NCBI RefSeq assembly: GCF_001592265.1
Contig: NZ_BCWP01000002.1
Location: 62,001 to 126,000 of the forward strand
Reading direction: 5' to 3'
Length of the DNA stretch: 64,000 nt
DNA from: Curvibacter delicatus NBRC 14919
GTDB lineage: Bacteria; Pseudomonadota; Gammaproteobacteria; Burkholderiales; Burkholderiaceae_C
A model generated the notes under the pieces. The model did not search any database, had not been told where the DNA came from, and was given only the letters and a program-made list of their open reading frames with translations. The translations under genes and the position numbers were made by a program. Below, piece after piece: positions 25,508 through 34,971 of the stretch; position 1 is the first letter of the stretch, and the number at the start of each line of letters is the position of its first letter.

Positions 25508-26512
25508 CTACTTGCTGTGGCTCAGCGCATTACCGAGCAGCTTGGAAGTGATATCCACGATCTGGATCATGCGGTCGTACGGCATGCGGGTCGGACCGAT
25601 CACGCCCAGTGTGCCCACCACTTGGCCGTCCACCTCGTAAGGCGCGCTGACCACCGACAGCTCCTCGAACGGCACCACCTGGCTTTCGCCGCCGATGAAG
25701 ATGCGCACACCCTCGGCCTGGCCGGCGATGTCGAGCAGGCGCATGAGTTGGGCCTTCTGCTCGAACAGGTCGAAGGCGCGCCGCAGCTGGCTCATGTCAC
25801 TGGAAAAATCGGTGACAGACAAGAGATTGCGCTCACCGGCAATCACCACATCCTCTTGCGCCTCGGACATGGCCTCGGTACCGACGTGAACCGCCGCCTG
25901 CATCAGCGAGGCAATCTCGGAACGCAGCGTCTCGACCTCCCCTTGCAGTTTCTCGCGCACCTGCTCCAGGGTGAGCCCCAGGTAATGGGCATTCAGGTAG
26001 TTGGCAGCCTCGACGAGCTGGGATTGGGAGTAATCCGTCTCGGTGAAGATCACGCGGTTCTGCACATCGCCGTCGGGAGATACAAGAATGACCAGGATGC
26101 GCCGCTCCGACAGGCGCAGGAACTCGATATGCCGGAACACCGAGGCACGCCGCGGCGCCATCACCACGCCGACGAACTGCGACAGGTTGGACAGCAGGTT
26201 GGCCGCGCTGGAGATCACCTTCTGCGGCTGATCGGGTGCGAGGCTGTGCGTTGCGAACTGCCCCTGCTGCACGGTCAGCATGGTGTCGACAAACAGCCGG
26301 TAACCACGCGCAGTCGGGATGCGCCCGGCCGAAGTATGAGGGCTGGCGATCAGCCCCAGGTCCTCCAGATCAGCCATGACGTTGCGGATGGTGGCCGGCG
26401 ACAACTCCAGCCCGGAGGCGCGCGACAGCGTCCGGGAGCCGACAGGCTGCCCTTCGGCGATGTAGCGCTCCACCAGCGCTTTCAACAACAACTTGGCACG
26501 ATCATCCAGCAT
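25508..26512 (-). CDS. hrcA: Heat-inducible transcription repressor HrcA
   Basis: 334 aa, family length. N-terminal winged helix ([41 protein letters not shown]), then the GAF-like domain ([20 protein letters not shown]) and C-terminal regulatory region. It represses class I heat-shock operons (groESL, and sometimes dnaK) by binding CIRCE elements with help from GroEL. I found no CIRCE in its own upstream interval; groEL and dnaK are not in this window. Confidence 0.97.
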   Translation of the reverse strand: MLDDRAKLLLKALVERYIAEGQPVGSRTLSRASGLELSPATIRNVMADLEDLGLIASPHTSAGRIPTARGYRLFVDTMLTVQQGQFATHSLAPDQPQKVISSAANLLSNLSQFVGVVMAPRRASVFRHIEFLRLSERRILVILVSPDGDVQNRVIFTETDYSQSQLVEAANYLNAHYLGLTLEQVREKLQGEVETLRSEIASLMQAAVHVGTEAMSEAQEDVVIAGERNLLSVTDFSSDMSQLRRAFDLFEQKAQLMRLLDIAGQAEGVRIFIGGESQVVPFEELSVVSAPYEVDGQVVGTLGVIGPTRMPYDRMIQIVDITSKLLGNALSHSK

Positions 26513-26566
26513 GGCTTCATTCTAATGATGTTCCTCCAAAGTCGAGGCTCAACGCTAGAGTTCAAG

Positions 26567-26905
26567 TCAGGCATGGTTGTACAGCCCCAGATCGGCCCGC
26601 ACGCCCAAGCCCCGCATGAATGCCGACGGATCGAAACCTTCTTCCGCGTATTTCTGCTGCATGGCTGCCGTCGCTGCAGCGATGGCCTGGGTGTTCGCCC
26701 ACTCCACCAGGGTCACCACATTGAACTCACCGGGACCGCCGGTCTGGGTCAGGACCAGGTTCTGCCGGCATCCCGGCAAAACACCCAGTGCTTGTTGTGT
26801 CCGGCGCACTTGCTCAATGAACGCTGGCAGCGCATCCGCTGGCACCACAAATTTGTCGACCCGGAACACCGGCGCCGAAGGATTGGATGAAGGTCTGATT
26901 GACAT
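26567..26905 (-). CDS. Antibiotic-biosynthesis-monooxygenase-fold protein, SoxR target
   Basis: 112 aa small ABM-domain protein (FRVDKFVVPADALPAFIEQV, GEFNVVTLVEWANTQAIAAA). Such proteins are dimeric ferredoxin-like folds, some being cofactor-free monooxygenases of quinol-type substrates. Start ATG 26905 has GGGAG eight bases upstream. It is divergent from soxR and the SoxR box lies between them, so it is expected to be induced by redox-cycling compounds; detoxification of quinones or pigments would fit but is inferred. Confidence 0.85.
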   Translation of the reverse strand: MSIRPSSNPSAPVFRVDKFVVPADALPAFIEQVRRTQQALGVLPGCRQNLVLTQTGGPGEFNVVTLVEWANTQAIAAATAAMQQKYAEEGFDPSAFMRGLGVRADLGLYNHA

Positions 26906-26960
26906 CTGGAAAACTCCCATGATTCGCGTGCGACATGCTCGCGGAAACCACACTCTAAAA

Positions 26961-26978
26961 CCTCAAGTAAACTTAAGG
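26961..26978. promoter_or_regulatory. SoxR box
   Basis: CCTCAAGTAAACTTAAGG is an 18-bp near-perfect palindrome, almost identical to the E. coli soxS operator (CCTCAAGT-N2-ACTTGAGG). It lies 15 bp before the soxR start and 56 bp before the divergent monooxygenase start, so both genes can be controlled from it. Confidence 0.9.
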
Positions 26979-26992
26979 TCAAGAGGTGTCCG

Positions 26993-27469
26993 ATGAAAAC
27001 CACACTGGAACAAGCCGGAATTTTTCCAACGCTCTCTGTCGGCGAGGTGGCGCGTCGCAGCGGTGTACCCGTGTCAACCCTGCATTTCTATGAGACCAAG
27101 GGCCTGATCAGCAGTTCGCGAACCCAAGGCAACCAACGTCGTTATGCGCGCGATGTGTTGCGTCGGGTCGCGTTCATCCGCGTGGCGCAGCGGGTAGGCA
27201 TTGCACTGTCTGACATAGAGGCGGCCTTGGCGACCCTGCCCACAGCAGCGGCACCCGGACGTGAGGACTGGCAACGCCTGTCTACCGCCTGGCGAGCCGA
27301 TCTGGACGAACGCATGGCTCAACTCAAGAAGTTGCGCGACACGCTGGATGACTGCATCGGCTGCGGTTGCCTGTCCATTGATCGATGCCGGCTGCGCAAC
27401 CCCCTCGACAAGCTGGCAACCAAAGGACCAGGCCCTCAGCGCTTATGGATCGGGCGCCAGGAAGAGTGA
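26993..27469 (+). CDS. soxR: Redox-sensitive MerR-family activator SoxR
   Basis: 158 aa. MerR helix-turn-helix (LSVGEVARRSGVPVSTLHFY), dimerisation helix, and the [2Fe-2S] cluster cysteines 121, 124, 126 and 132 in CIGCGCLSIDRC, exactly the SoxR spacing C-x2-C-x-C-x5-C. AAGAGGTG serves as ribosome site. Oxidation of the cluster by redox-active compounds turns it into an activator. No soxS is near; as in most non-enteric bacteria it probably controls a few genes directly, here at least the divergent ABM gene. Confidence 0.97.
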   Translation: MKTTLEQAGIFPTLSVGEVARRSGVPVSTLHFYETKGLISSSRTQGNQRRYARDVLRRVAFIRVAQRVGIALSDIEAALATLPTAAAPGREDWQRLSTAWRADLDERMAQLKKLRDTLDDCIGCGCLSIDRCRLRNPLDKLATKGPGPQRLWIGRQEE

Positions 27470-27594
27470 ACACCGTCCGAGAAAACGCGCACTGAGCCAT
27501 CCGAGACCAATCCGCCCCCACCGCGGCTTCTGGTCAATTTCCGCCTGACAACAGAGTGCCCTCAAGCGACCGAATTTAATGTTGTAATTTGCGC

Positions 27595-28491
27595 ATGAGT
27601 TCCAAATTCCAGCAAGTCGCTTTGATCGGTAAATACCAGTCCGCATCGACAGCAGGTACGGGCGCCTCGTCGCGCCCGGCACTGGAGGACATTGCGCGCT
27701 TCCTGCAGGCCCAGGGTTGCCAGGTCGTCCTGGAAGCGCAGACTGCCGACAACACCGGCATGAACGGTTACCCGGTGATGGACGTGGAGGCCATCGGCCA
27801 GCATTGCGACCTCGGTCTGGTGGTCGGCGGCGACGGCACGATGCTGGGGATCGGCCGCCAGCTGGCATGCTACAAAGTCCCGCTGATCGGCATCAACCAC
27901 GGCCGCCTGGGCTTTATCACCGACATCCCGTTCGGCAGCGTCGAGGCCACACTCACGCCCATGTTGCGCGGCGAATTCGAGGAAGACCTGCGCAGCCTGA
28001 TGCAGGCGCGCGTGATGCGCGGCGGTCAATGCATTTTTGACACCCTGGCCATGAATGACGTCGTGGTACACCGCGGCGGCATCTCCGGCATGGTCGAGCT
28101 GCGTGTCGAGGTCGACGGCCACTTCGTCGCCAACCAGCGCGCCGACGGCCTGATCATCGCCACCCCGACCGGCTCCACCGCCTATTCGCTGTCGGCCGGC
28201 GGCCCCATCCTGCATCCGTCAATTGCCGGCTGGGTGCTGGCGCCAATCGCACCGCACACCCTGTCCAACCGGCCCATCGTGTTTTCCAACACCTCGGAAA
28301 TCGCCATCGAAATCGTGGCCGGCCGTGACGCCAGTGTCAACTTCGACATGCAGTCGCTTGCCTCGCTGCAGCACGGTGACCGCATCATCGTGACACGCTC
28401 GCAGCACCAGGTTCGCTTTCTGCACCCCAGGGGCTGGACCTATTTCGACACGTTGCGGCAAAAGCTGCACTGGAATCTGGGAGTGGCCTGA
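27595..28491 (+). CDS. nadK: NAD kinase
   Basis: 298 aa. ATP-dependent phosphorylation of NAD to NADP. The family motifs [11 protein letters not shown] (the GGDGT loop), [27 protein letters not shown] and [21 protein letters not shown] are all intact. Start ATG 27595 is preferred over the TTG six bases upstream. It is followed within 2 bp by recN, the arrangement usual for betaproteobacteria. Confidence 0.97.
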   Translation: MSSKFQQVALIGKYQSASTAGTGASSRPALEDIARFLQAQGCQVVLEAQTADNTGMNGYPVMDVEAIGQHCDLGLVVGGDGTMLGIGRQLACYKVPLIGINHGRLGFITDIPFGSVEATLTPMLRGEFEEDLRSLMQARVMRGGQCIFDTLAMNDVVVHRGGISGMVELRVEVDGHFVANQRADGLIIATPTGSTAYSLSAGGPILHPSIAGWVLAPIAPHTLSNRPIVFSNTSEIAIEIVAGRDASVNFDMQSLASLQHGDRIIVTRSQHQVRFLHPRGWTYFDTLRQKLHWNLGVA

Positions 28492-28493
28492 CC

Positions 28494-30143
28494 GTGAGCC
28501 TCAAGCGCATCGTCCTGCGGGATTTCGTCATCGTCAGCGAACTCGAGCTGGATCTGGCCCAAGGCTTCACGGCGCTCACCGGCGAGACCGGTGCCGGCAA
28601 GTCCATCCTCATTGACGCCCTGCAACTGGTCACCGGCGCACGTGCTGACACGGGGGTCATCCGCGAAGGCGCCAGCCGCACCGAAGTCAGTGCTGAGTTC
28701 GACAGCAGCACGTCCCTGCAAAGCTGGCTGGAAGAGGCCGGTTTCGAGCCCGGCGACAGCCTGCTGCTGCGACGCACGGTGGACACACAAGGCAAGAGCC
28801 GCGCCTGGGTCAATGGCAGCCCGGCCACCGCCACGCAACTGCGCGAGATTGGCGAGCAGCTGCTCGACATCCATGGCCAGCACGCCTGGCAAAGCCTGAC
28901 GCGCCCGGACGCCGTGCGTGGCCTGCTCGACGCCTATGCCCGCATCGAGACCAGCCGGCTCACCGCGCTGTGGCAACAGTGGCGCCAGGCGCAGACCGCA
29001 CTGAGCGAGGCACGCAGTGCACAGGACTCTTTGCAACGCGAACGGGAGCGCCTGAGCTGGCAGATTGGCGAGGTGGAGAAACTGGCCCCCCAAGCCGGCG
29101 AATGGGAAGAACTCAACACCGACCACAGCCGCCTGGCCCATGCCCAAGCGCTGCTGGATGCCGCCCAAAGCGCGCTCGATGCCCTGGAGGGCGAGGAAGG
29201 CAGCGCCGCATCCGCACTGACGGCCGCCCATCAAGCGCTGCAGCAGCAGGAACATCTGGAGCCTGATTTCAAGGAACTGACCGGGGTGCTGGCCTCCAGC
29301 CTGGCCCAGGTGGAAGACAGCGTGCATTCGCTGCGCAGCTACCTGCGCCGCACCGATCTGGACCCCGAACGTCTGGCCGAGCTGGATGCCCGGCTGACGC
29401 AGTGGGTGTCACTGGCACGGCGCTACAAACGAACACCCGAAGAGCTGGTCACCACACTGGCCGACTGGAAAGAAGAGCTGGCCCGGCTCGATGCCGCCGC
29501 TGACTTGGCGGGCCTGGAAGCGGCCGAGCAGAAAGCCCGCGGTGCCTACATGGAAGAAGCGACGGCCATTTCCAAGGCCCGCAACAAGACCGCCCCGCAA
29601 CTGGCCAAAGCGATTACACAAGCCATGCAGGGCCTGGGCATGCAGGGCGGCCGCTTCGAAGTGGCGCTCACCCCAGCGGCCCAGCCGATGCAAAACGGGC
29701 TGGAAGACGTGGCCTTTCTGGTGGCGGGACACGCCGGCAGCACACCCCGCCCGGTGGGCAAGGTGGCGTCGGGCGGTGAGCTCTCGCGCATTGCCCTGGC
29801 CATTGCCGTCACCACCAGCCAGCTCGGCACCGCGCAGACCCTGATCTTCGACGAAGTGGATTCCGGCGTCGGCGGCGCAGTGGCCGAGACGGTGGGCAGG
29901 CTCATGCAGCAACTCGGCCGTGACCGTCAGGTGATGGCGGTGACCCACCTGCCGCAAGTTGCCGCCTGTGCCGACCACCACCTGGTCGTGGCCAAGCAAC
30001 GGCAAGGCCAGGCCACGCTCAGCACCGTGGCGACCGTGCTGGGCGAGCAACGGGTGGCCGAGATCGCGCGCATGCTCGGCGGCGAGCGCCTGTCGGGCAC
30101 GACGCTGGCACATGCCAAGGAAATGCTGCAGTCGCAGGGTTGA
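28494..30143 (+). CDS. recN: DNA repair protein RecN
   Basis: 549 aa SMC-like ATPase used in double-strand break repair. Walker A GETGAGKSILIDAL is near residue 28, the long central coiled coil carries many Glu/Gln/Arg-rich heptads, and the C-terminal half has the ABC signature VASGGELSRIALA, Walker B TLIFDEVDSGVGG and the H-loop region VTHLPQVAACADHH. It starts with GTG two bases after nadK, so the two are cotranscribed. Confidence 0.97.
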   Translation: MSLKRIVLRDFVIVSELELDLAQGFTALTGETGAGKSILIDALQLVTGARADTGVIREGASRTEVSAEFDSSTSLQSWLEEAGFEPGDSLLLRRTVDTQGKSRAWVNGSPATATQLREIGEQLLDIHGQHAWQSLTRPDAVRGLLDAYARIETSRLTALWQQWRQAQTALSEARSAQDSLQRERERLSWQIGEVEKLAPQAGEWEELNTDHSRLAHAQALLDAAQSALDALEGEEGSAASALTAAHQALQQQEHLEPDFKELTGVLASSLAQVEDSVHSLRSYLRRTDLDPERLAELDARLTQWVSLARRYKRTPEELVTTLADWKEELARLDAAADLAGLEAAEQKARGAYMEEATAISKARNKTAPQLAKAITQAMQGLGMQGGRFEVALTPAAQPMQNGLEDVAFLVAGHAGSTPRPVGKVASGGELSRIALAIAVTTSQLGTAQTLIFDEVDSGVGGAVAETVGRLMQQLGRDRQVMAVTHLPQVAACADHHLVVAKQRQGQATLSTVATVLGEQRVAEIARMLGGERLSGTTLAHAKEMLQSQG

Positions 30144-30161
30144 GAAGAAGGACATTTCACG

Positions 30162-31037
30162 ATGCCCATGGAAATCGTCCTCATCACCGGCATGTCCGGT
30201 TCCGGCAAATCGGTGGCGCTCAATTCGCTGGAAGATGCCGGCTACTACTGCGTCGACAACCTGCCACCTGAATTGCTGCTGCCTTTTGTCACGCTGGAGC
30301 AGGAGCACCGGGCCAGCCGCCTGGCGATTGCCATGGACGTGCGCAGTGCCACCTCCCTGCCACAGGTACCAGCACTGCTCACCAAGCTGCGCCAGCAAGG
30401 CATCATCATTAAGCCCTTGTTCCTGGACGCCGCCACCGACACCCTGGTGCGGCGCTACTCGGAAACGCGGCGCAAGCACCCGCTGTCGCAGACCATGCCG
30501 GCAGCCACCTCGCCCGATCTCACGCGCGCCCTGGTCGATGCCATCGAACTGGAGCGCGAGCTGCTGAACGACTTGCGCGAACAGGCCCATGTGATCGACA
30601 CCAGCCTGATCCGGCCTTCACAGCTGCAGGGTTACATCAAGGAAGTGATCTCGGTACCGGGTAGCCAGCTCACGCTGGTGTTTGAATCGTTCGCCTTCAA
30701 ACGTGGCATCCCGGTCGACGCCGACTACGTGTTCGACATCCGCATGCTGCCCAACCCGCATTACGAGCCGGAACTCAGGCCGCTGACCGGCAAGGATGCA
30801 GCCGTGGTGGACTTCCTGAAGGCGCAGCCCGATGTCGACCTGATGTGCGAGCACATCTCGCAGTTTCTCGATCACTGGCTCGATGCCATGTCACGCAACC
30901 ACCGCAGCTATGTCACGGTGGCCATCGGCTGCACCGGCGGGCAGCATCGCTCAGTCTATCTGGTGGAAGAGCTGGCGCGACGCTTCAGTGCGCGCTGGAC
31001 CACACTCAAGCGGCACCGCGAACTCGACGCCGGCTGA
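30162..31037 (+). CDS. rapZ: RNase adapter protein RapZ
   Basis: 291 aa P-loop protein: Walker A GMSGSGKS near residue 10, the family sequence [12 protein letters not shown], and the C-terminal domain [19 protein letters not shown]. In enterobacteria it delivers the sRNA GlmZ to RNase E and so sets glucosamine-6-phosphate synthase levels; in betaproteobacteria the target is less clear. It is in the same direction as recN with a 18-bp gap. Confidence 0.95.
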   Translation: MPMEIVLITGMSGSGKSVALNSLEDAGYYCVDNLPPELLLPFVTLEQEHRASRLAIAMDVRSATSLPQVPALLTKLRQQGIIIKPLFLDAATDTLVRRYSETRRKHPLSQTMPAATSPDLTRALVDAIELERELLNDLREQAHVIDTSLIRPSQLQGYIKEVISVPGSQLTLVFESFAFKRGIPVDADYVFDIRMLPNPHYEPELRPLTGKDAAVVDFLKAQPDVDLMCEHISQFLDHWLDAMSRNHRSYVTVAIGCTGGQHRSVYLVEELARRFSARWTTLKRHRELDAG

Positions 31038-31073
31038 CGCTGCCCATCAGGCTGCCAGCCGCCCCATGGGCAT

Positions 31074-32105
31074 TCAGCCTTGCTGGAGCAGCTTGCGCAC
31101 CGGCGCCGGCAGCCCCAGTTGCGGCCAGGCATCCGCCGCATGCCAGCTGCCTGCCGTGTTCAAGGCGCGGGACGGGAGTAACACACGCACCGGGTGCAGA
31201 TGCAGGTCCTTGTGCGTCAGCACATGGGTGAACACCGCCTCGTCCTGCAATGCAGCCCGGTATTTCGCCGGTACGGTCGCCTCCAGCGCCTCACGGCTGT
31301 CGAACAGCTCAAAACAATACAGGCCGGCCCAGACGCCGGGCGTGGGCCGTTGGCGCAACCAGACGGCGCCGTCGCGCGTCTGCGCCCACAACAGCCAGAG
31401 TGACTGCGCGCTGCGCTTGAGCTTGCGCGTTTTCACCGGGTAGCGTTCCGGTTGGCCTTCGCGTCGTGCCACACACAGCTTGGCCACCGGGCAGGCATCA
31501 CACACCGGTTTGCGCGCCGTGCACACAGTTGCGCCCAAGTCCATCACACCCTGGGTGTAGCGTGGCATGGCACGCTGCAAGTCGCGTTGAGGCAGCAGCT
31601 CGGTCGCCTGCGCCCACAGCGCACGCTCGTTCGCGGCCACGGCCAGATCAGCGTTGAAGCCCAGCACGCGTGTCAGCACCCGCTTGACGTTGCCGTCCAG
31701 GATGGCCACCCGTTCACCGAAGCAGATCGAGGCCACCGCCGCTGCCGTGGAGCGGCCGATGCCCGGCAGGGTCTGCAAGGTTTCAGCGTTACGCGGGAAC
31801 TCTCCGCCGTGCAATGCCACCACCTGCACGGCACAGGCGTGCAGGTTGCGCGCGCGGCTGTAGTAGCCCAGACCGCTCCACAGGGCCAGCACCTCGTCCA
31901 GGTGCGCCGCCGCCAGCGCACGCACATCGGGAAAGCGCTGCAGGAAGCGGGCGAAGTAGTCCAGCACTGTCACCACCTGCGTCTGCTGCAGCATGATCTC
32001 GGACAGCCAGACGCGGTAGGGATCACGCGTGGCCTGCCATGGCAGGTCGTTGCGGCCATGGCTTTGCTGCCAGCGCACCACTGGCGTGGCCAGATCGATT
32101 GCCAT
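31074..32105 (-). CDS. mutY: A/G-specific adenine glycosylase MutY
   Basis: 343 aa. Removes adenine mispaired with 8-oxoguanine. It has RVWLSEIMLQQTQVVTVLDY (catalytic Glu in SEIMLQQT), the helix-hairpin-helix LPGIGRSTAAAVASICF followed by the catalytic Asp in VAILDGNVKRVL, the [4Fe-4S] cysteines C-x6-C-x2-C-x5-C in CTARKPVCDACPVAKLC, and the C-terminal NUDIX-like 8-oxoG-reading domain. Convergent with rapZ. Together with mutM at 34119 it forms two arms of the GO repair system in one stretch. Confidence 0.97.
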   Translation of the reverse strand: MAIDLATPVVRWQQSHGRNDLPWQATRDPYRVWLSEIMLQQTQVVTVLDYFARFLQRFPDVRALAAAHLDEVLALWSGLGYYSRARNLHACAVQVVALHGGEFPRNAETLQTLPGIGRSTAAAVASICFGERVAILDGNVKRVLTRVLGFNADLAVAANERALWAQATELLPQRDLQRAMPRYTQGVMDLGATVCTARKPVCDACPVAKLCVARREGQPERYPVKTRKLKRSAQSLWLLWAQTRDGAVWLRQRPTPGVWAGLYCFELFDSREALEATVPAKYRAALQDEAVFTHVLTHKDLHLHPVRVLLPSRALNTAGSWHAADAWPQLGLPAPVRKLLQQG

Positions 32106-32110
32106 CGGTT

Positions 32111-34078
32111 TCAGGCCTGCGCCAGTTCCGGCTCGGCGCGGGCCGCCGTCGACGCGGTCTCAGGCGACCGGACGAGGTAGTTGGTCAGCTCCTGCAGCTT
32201 GCCATCCAACTGGTCGATCGCATGGGTCTGGGCCTGGATTTCTGCAATCCGCTCATCCAGCCCGCCGGCCGCCTGCTGGATGCGGTCGATCGCCTCGATG
32301 CGGCGGCTGAAGTTGCGGCGGCGCTCACGCAGTTGCGCGTCCAGCTGGGCTGCCGCCGATTTGCTCCACAACTCGACATCACCCAGCGCCATCTGGTGCA
32401 CGCTGCGCAAGCGGGTGGAAAGCGCACGCACCAGCCGGTCGGCAAACTCGGGTTGCGCCAGCCGGAAGGCATTGCCGATGCCGAGGTACTGCAGATGGCC
32501 GTGTTCGACCTTGTCGAGATCGTTCAGGTAGTCCTGCATCTGCGGCTCGGTCGGCGCCTGCAGGGAAAAGCCGTGCTCGGCGTTGAGCTGGCGGAATGTC
32601 GCTGCCAGCATGGACTGGATTTCACCGGTCAGCGACTGCACGCGCCGCAGGTTCTCGCGCAGGCGGTCAAACGTGTCACCGTAGGCCTTCTTGACGCCGA
32701 GCTTGAGCCCCTTGTGCTGCAGTGCCTGCGTCAGCTGGGCCATCTCCTGGCGCAAGGTGGTGGAGCCGAGCAGGCCGAACACATCACGCAGCAGCTTGAG
32801 GTGGACTGAGCGCACGGCATGGATCTTGGCGCCGCTGCGGTCGAATTCCGCCTGCTCCTGTGAAATGCGGGTGCGCATGTGCTTGATGACAGTGCTGTTC
32901 TTGCCGCGCAGGCCCTTGAGCTCAAGCAGTTGCTCGGCCAGGTCGCGGCGGCGAATGTTCAAGACGCGACCGGTCTCGGTCTGCAGATCGGCAATGCCCG
33001 TTGCCACGGCGGCGCCCAGGATGCGTTGCCGCTGCCCCATGATGCGCCGGCCCAGGGCATCTTCCAGCGCCGGCAGGCAGCTCGACTGCAGCAGGGCCTG
33101 GTCGTCGGTGACCTTGGCCACCAGCCCCTTCTGTGCCGAGACCGGGAAAACCAGTTCGCGCGAAATACCGAGGATCTCGGCCGTGGTCTCGCACTGGCGC
33201 TCGATCTGCATCTGGATCTGCGCGGGCGAGCTCAGGGCATCCCACAATGAGTCAATCTTGTTGAGCACCACCAGCCGGGTGTCCACGTCGGCCGACTCGG
33301 TGATGAGGTGCTCGCGCCAGATGGCGAGGTCGGACTTGGTCACGCCGGTATCGGCGCCGAGGATGAACACCACGGCATGGGCCTGCGGCACCAGGCTGAC
33401 GGTCAGTTCCGGCTCGGCACCGATGGCGTTGAGCCCCGGGGTGTCCAGGATCACCAGGCCCTGCTTGAGCAGGGGATGGGCGATGTTGATCAGCGCATGA
33501 CGCCAGCGCGGCACCTCCACCATGCCTTCGGCATCGGTCAGCGGGTTGTCTTCCGGCGTCTGGCCATCCCAGAAGCCCAGCGCACGGGCCTCGTCCTGGG
33601 TCACGCGCAGGGTCTCGGCCACCTTCTCCAGCGCCACGGCCAGCTGCTGCGGGTCGTTGACGTCCAGATCGATGCGCGTCCACTTCTCCGGCACCATGCG
33701 CCATTCCATCAGCGACTGCGTCTGCAGTCGGGTCTCGATCGGCAGCAGGCGCAGGCAAGGCGGCACTTCGGCGTCGTAGCCCATCTCGGTCGGGCACATG
33801 GTGGTGCGCCCGGCGCTGGCCGGCATGATGCGCCGGCCATAACCGGCAAAGAAGATGGCGTTGATCAGCTCCGACTTGCCGCGCGAGAACTCGGCGACGA
33901 AGGCCACCATGACCTTGTCGGAACGCACCTGGTTTTCCAGCCTGCGCAACCGTTCCTCGACGGCTGCGTCAAGCAGGTCATGGTCCTTCATCCATTCGGC
34001 CAGCAGCTTCAGGCGCAGGGCGAACTCGCGCCGCCATGTGCCGTGCTGATCGAACTTCTCGTTGAATGAGGTTGCCAC
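32111..34078 (-). CDS. Dynamin-like GTPase
   Basis: 655 aa from a GTG at 34078 (GGGAGAG lies seven bases upstream; the longer frame to 34336 shadows mutM). G1 loop VAEFSRGKSELINAIFF, G3 DTPGLNAIG and G4 LNKIDSLW mark a bacterial dynamin-family large GTPase, with long helical regions and coiled-coil propensity near the C-terminus (LDERIAEIQAQTHAIDQLDG). Family members remodel or protect membranes; this one has no transmembrane segment that I can see. It lies 5 bp upstream of mutY in the same direction, probably as an operon. Confidence 0.88.
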   Translation of the reverse strand: MATSFNEKFDQHGTWRREFALRLKLLAEWMKDHDLLDAAVEERLRRLENQVRSDKVMVAFVAEFSRGKSELINAIFFAGYGRRIMPASAGRTTMCPTEMGYDAEVPPCLRLLPIETRLQTQSLMEWRMVPEKWTRIDLDVNDPQQLAVALEKVAETLRVTQDEARALGFWDGQTPEDNPLTDAEGMVEVPRWRHALINIAHPLLKQGLVILDTPGLNAIGAEPELTVSLVPQAHAVVFILGADTGVTKSDLAIWREHLITESADVDTRLVVLNKIDSLWDALSSPAQIQMQIERQCETTAEILGISRELVFPVSAQKGLVAKVTDDQALLQSSCLPALEDALGRRIMGQRQRILGAAVATGIADLQTETGRVLNIRRRDLAEQLLELKGLRGKNSTVIKHMRTRISQEQAEFDRSGAKIHAVRSVHLKLLRDVFGLLGSTTLRQEMAQLTQALQHKGLKLGVKKAYGDTFDRLRENLRRVQSLTGEIQSMLAATFRQLNAEHGFSLQAPTEPQMQDYLNDLDKVEHGHLQYLGIGNAFRLAQPEFADRLVRALSTRLRSVHQMALGDVELWSKSAAAQLDAQLRERRRNFSRRIEAIDRIQQAAGGLDERIAEIQAQTHAIDQLDGKLQELTNYLVRSPETASTAARAEPELAQA

Positions 34079-34118
34079 AATCTCTCCCGATGAACTTTTC
34101 AATATAGCATCCAGGCCG

Positions 34119-34934
34119 TTAATTTTTCTGACAGGTCGGACAGTAGAACGTCGACCGCTGGCCTTGCCGGATGGCCTTGATCGGGGTGCCGCACACCCTG
34201 CAAGGCTGACCTTCCCGACCATACACCATGGCGTCGAGCTGGAAGTAACCATTTTCACCGTGCGCATTGGAGAAATCACGCAAGGTGCTGCCACCTTTTT
34301 CCACCGCCCGTGCCAGCACATCGCGGATGGCGGCATGCAGCCTGGCCGCGCGCGGCCGGCTCAGACGGGCGGCACTCAGCGTGGGGCGGATGCCGGCCAG
34401 GAACAGCGCTTCGGAAGCGTAGATATTGCCCACCCCCACCACCACGTCGCCGGCCAGCAGCACCTGCTTGATGGCCGCGCGGCGTGCCTTGAGGCCGGCA
34501 TGGAAAGCGACCACATCGAAGTCATCCGACAGCGGCTCCATGCCCAGGCCGCCGAGCAGCTTGCGCGCCTGCGGCGAGGCCTCGTCCGGCACGAACACCA
34601 CGGCGCCGAAACGGCGCGGGTCGTGCAGGCGCAGGGTGCCGCGCGTGGTCACGAGTTCGAAGTGATCGTGCACGCCGCGGGGCGGCAGCTGCGGGCCAAA
34701 ACTCAAACTGCCCGACATGCCCAGATGGAGCAACAGCAGCCCCTCATCCAGATCGAGCAGCAGGTACTTGCCGCGCCGGCGCACGCCGCGCACGGTGCGC
34801 CCCGTCAACTGCTGCACCGGGATGCCCAAGGGCCAACGCAGCGGCTTTCCCAGCACGGCCGCACCGATGCGCGCACCGGCGATCCGGTCGGCAAAACTCA
34901 GGCGGGTGACTTCAACTTCCGGTAGTTCGGGCAT
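34119..34934 (-). CDS. mutM: Formamidopyrimidine-DNA glycosylase
   Basis: 271 aa. Excises 8-oxoguanine and ring-opened purines with lyase activity. The N-terminus MPELPEVEV provides the catalytic Pro2/Glu3; [20 protein letters not shown] and [16 protein letters not shown] are family segments; the C-terminal zinc finger is [24 protein letters not shown] in outline (C-x2-C ... C-x2-C). Divergent from the TPR-protein gene. Confidence 0.97.
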   Translation of the reverse strand: MPELPEVEVTRLSFADRIAGARIGAAVLGKPLRWPLGIPVQQLTGRTVRGVRRRGKYLLLDLDEGLLLLHLGMSGSLSFGPQLPPRGVHDHFELVTTRGTLRLHDPRRFGAVVFVPDEASPQARKLLGGLGMEPLSDDFDVVAFHAGLKARRAAIKQVLLAGDVVVGVGNIYASEALFLAGIRPTLSAARLSRPRAARLHAAIRDVLARAVEKGGSTLRDFSNAHGENGYFQLDAMVYGREGQPCRVCGTPIKAIRQGQRSTFYCPTCQKN

Positions 34935-34971
34935 GGTCTACAAGGGGGCTGGCTTGGATTATTATGGTCCG

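Noticed and set aside
26513-26566. CIRCE element near hrcA
   Set aside because: No TTAGCACTC-N9-GAGTGCTAA-like sequence is present in the interval.
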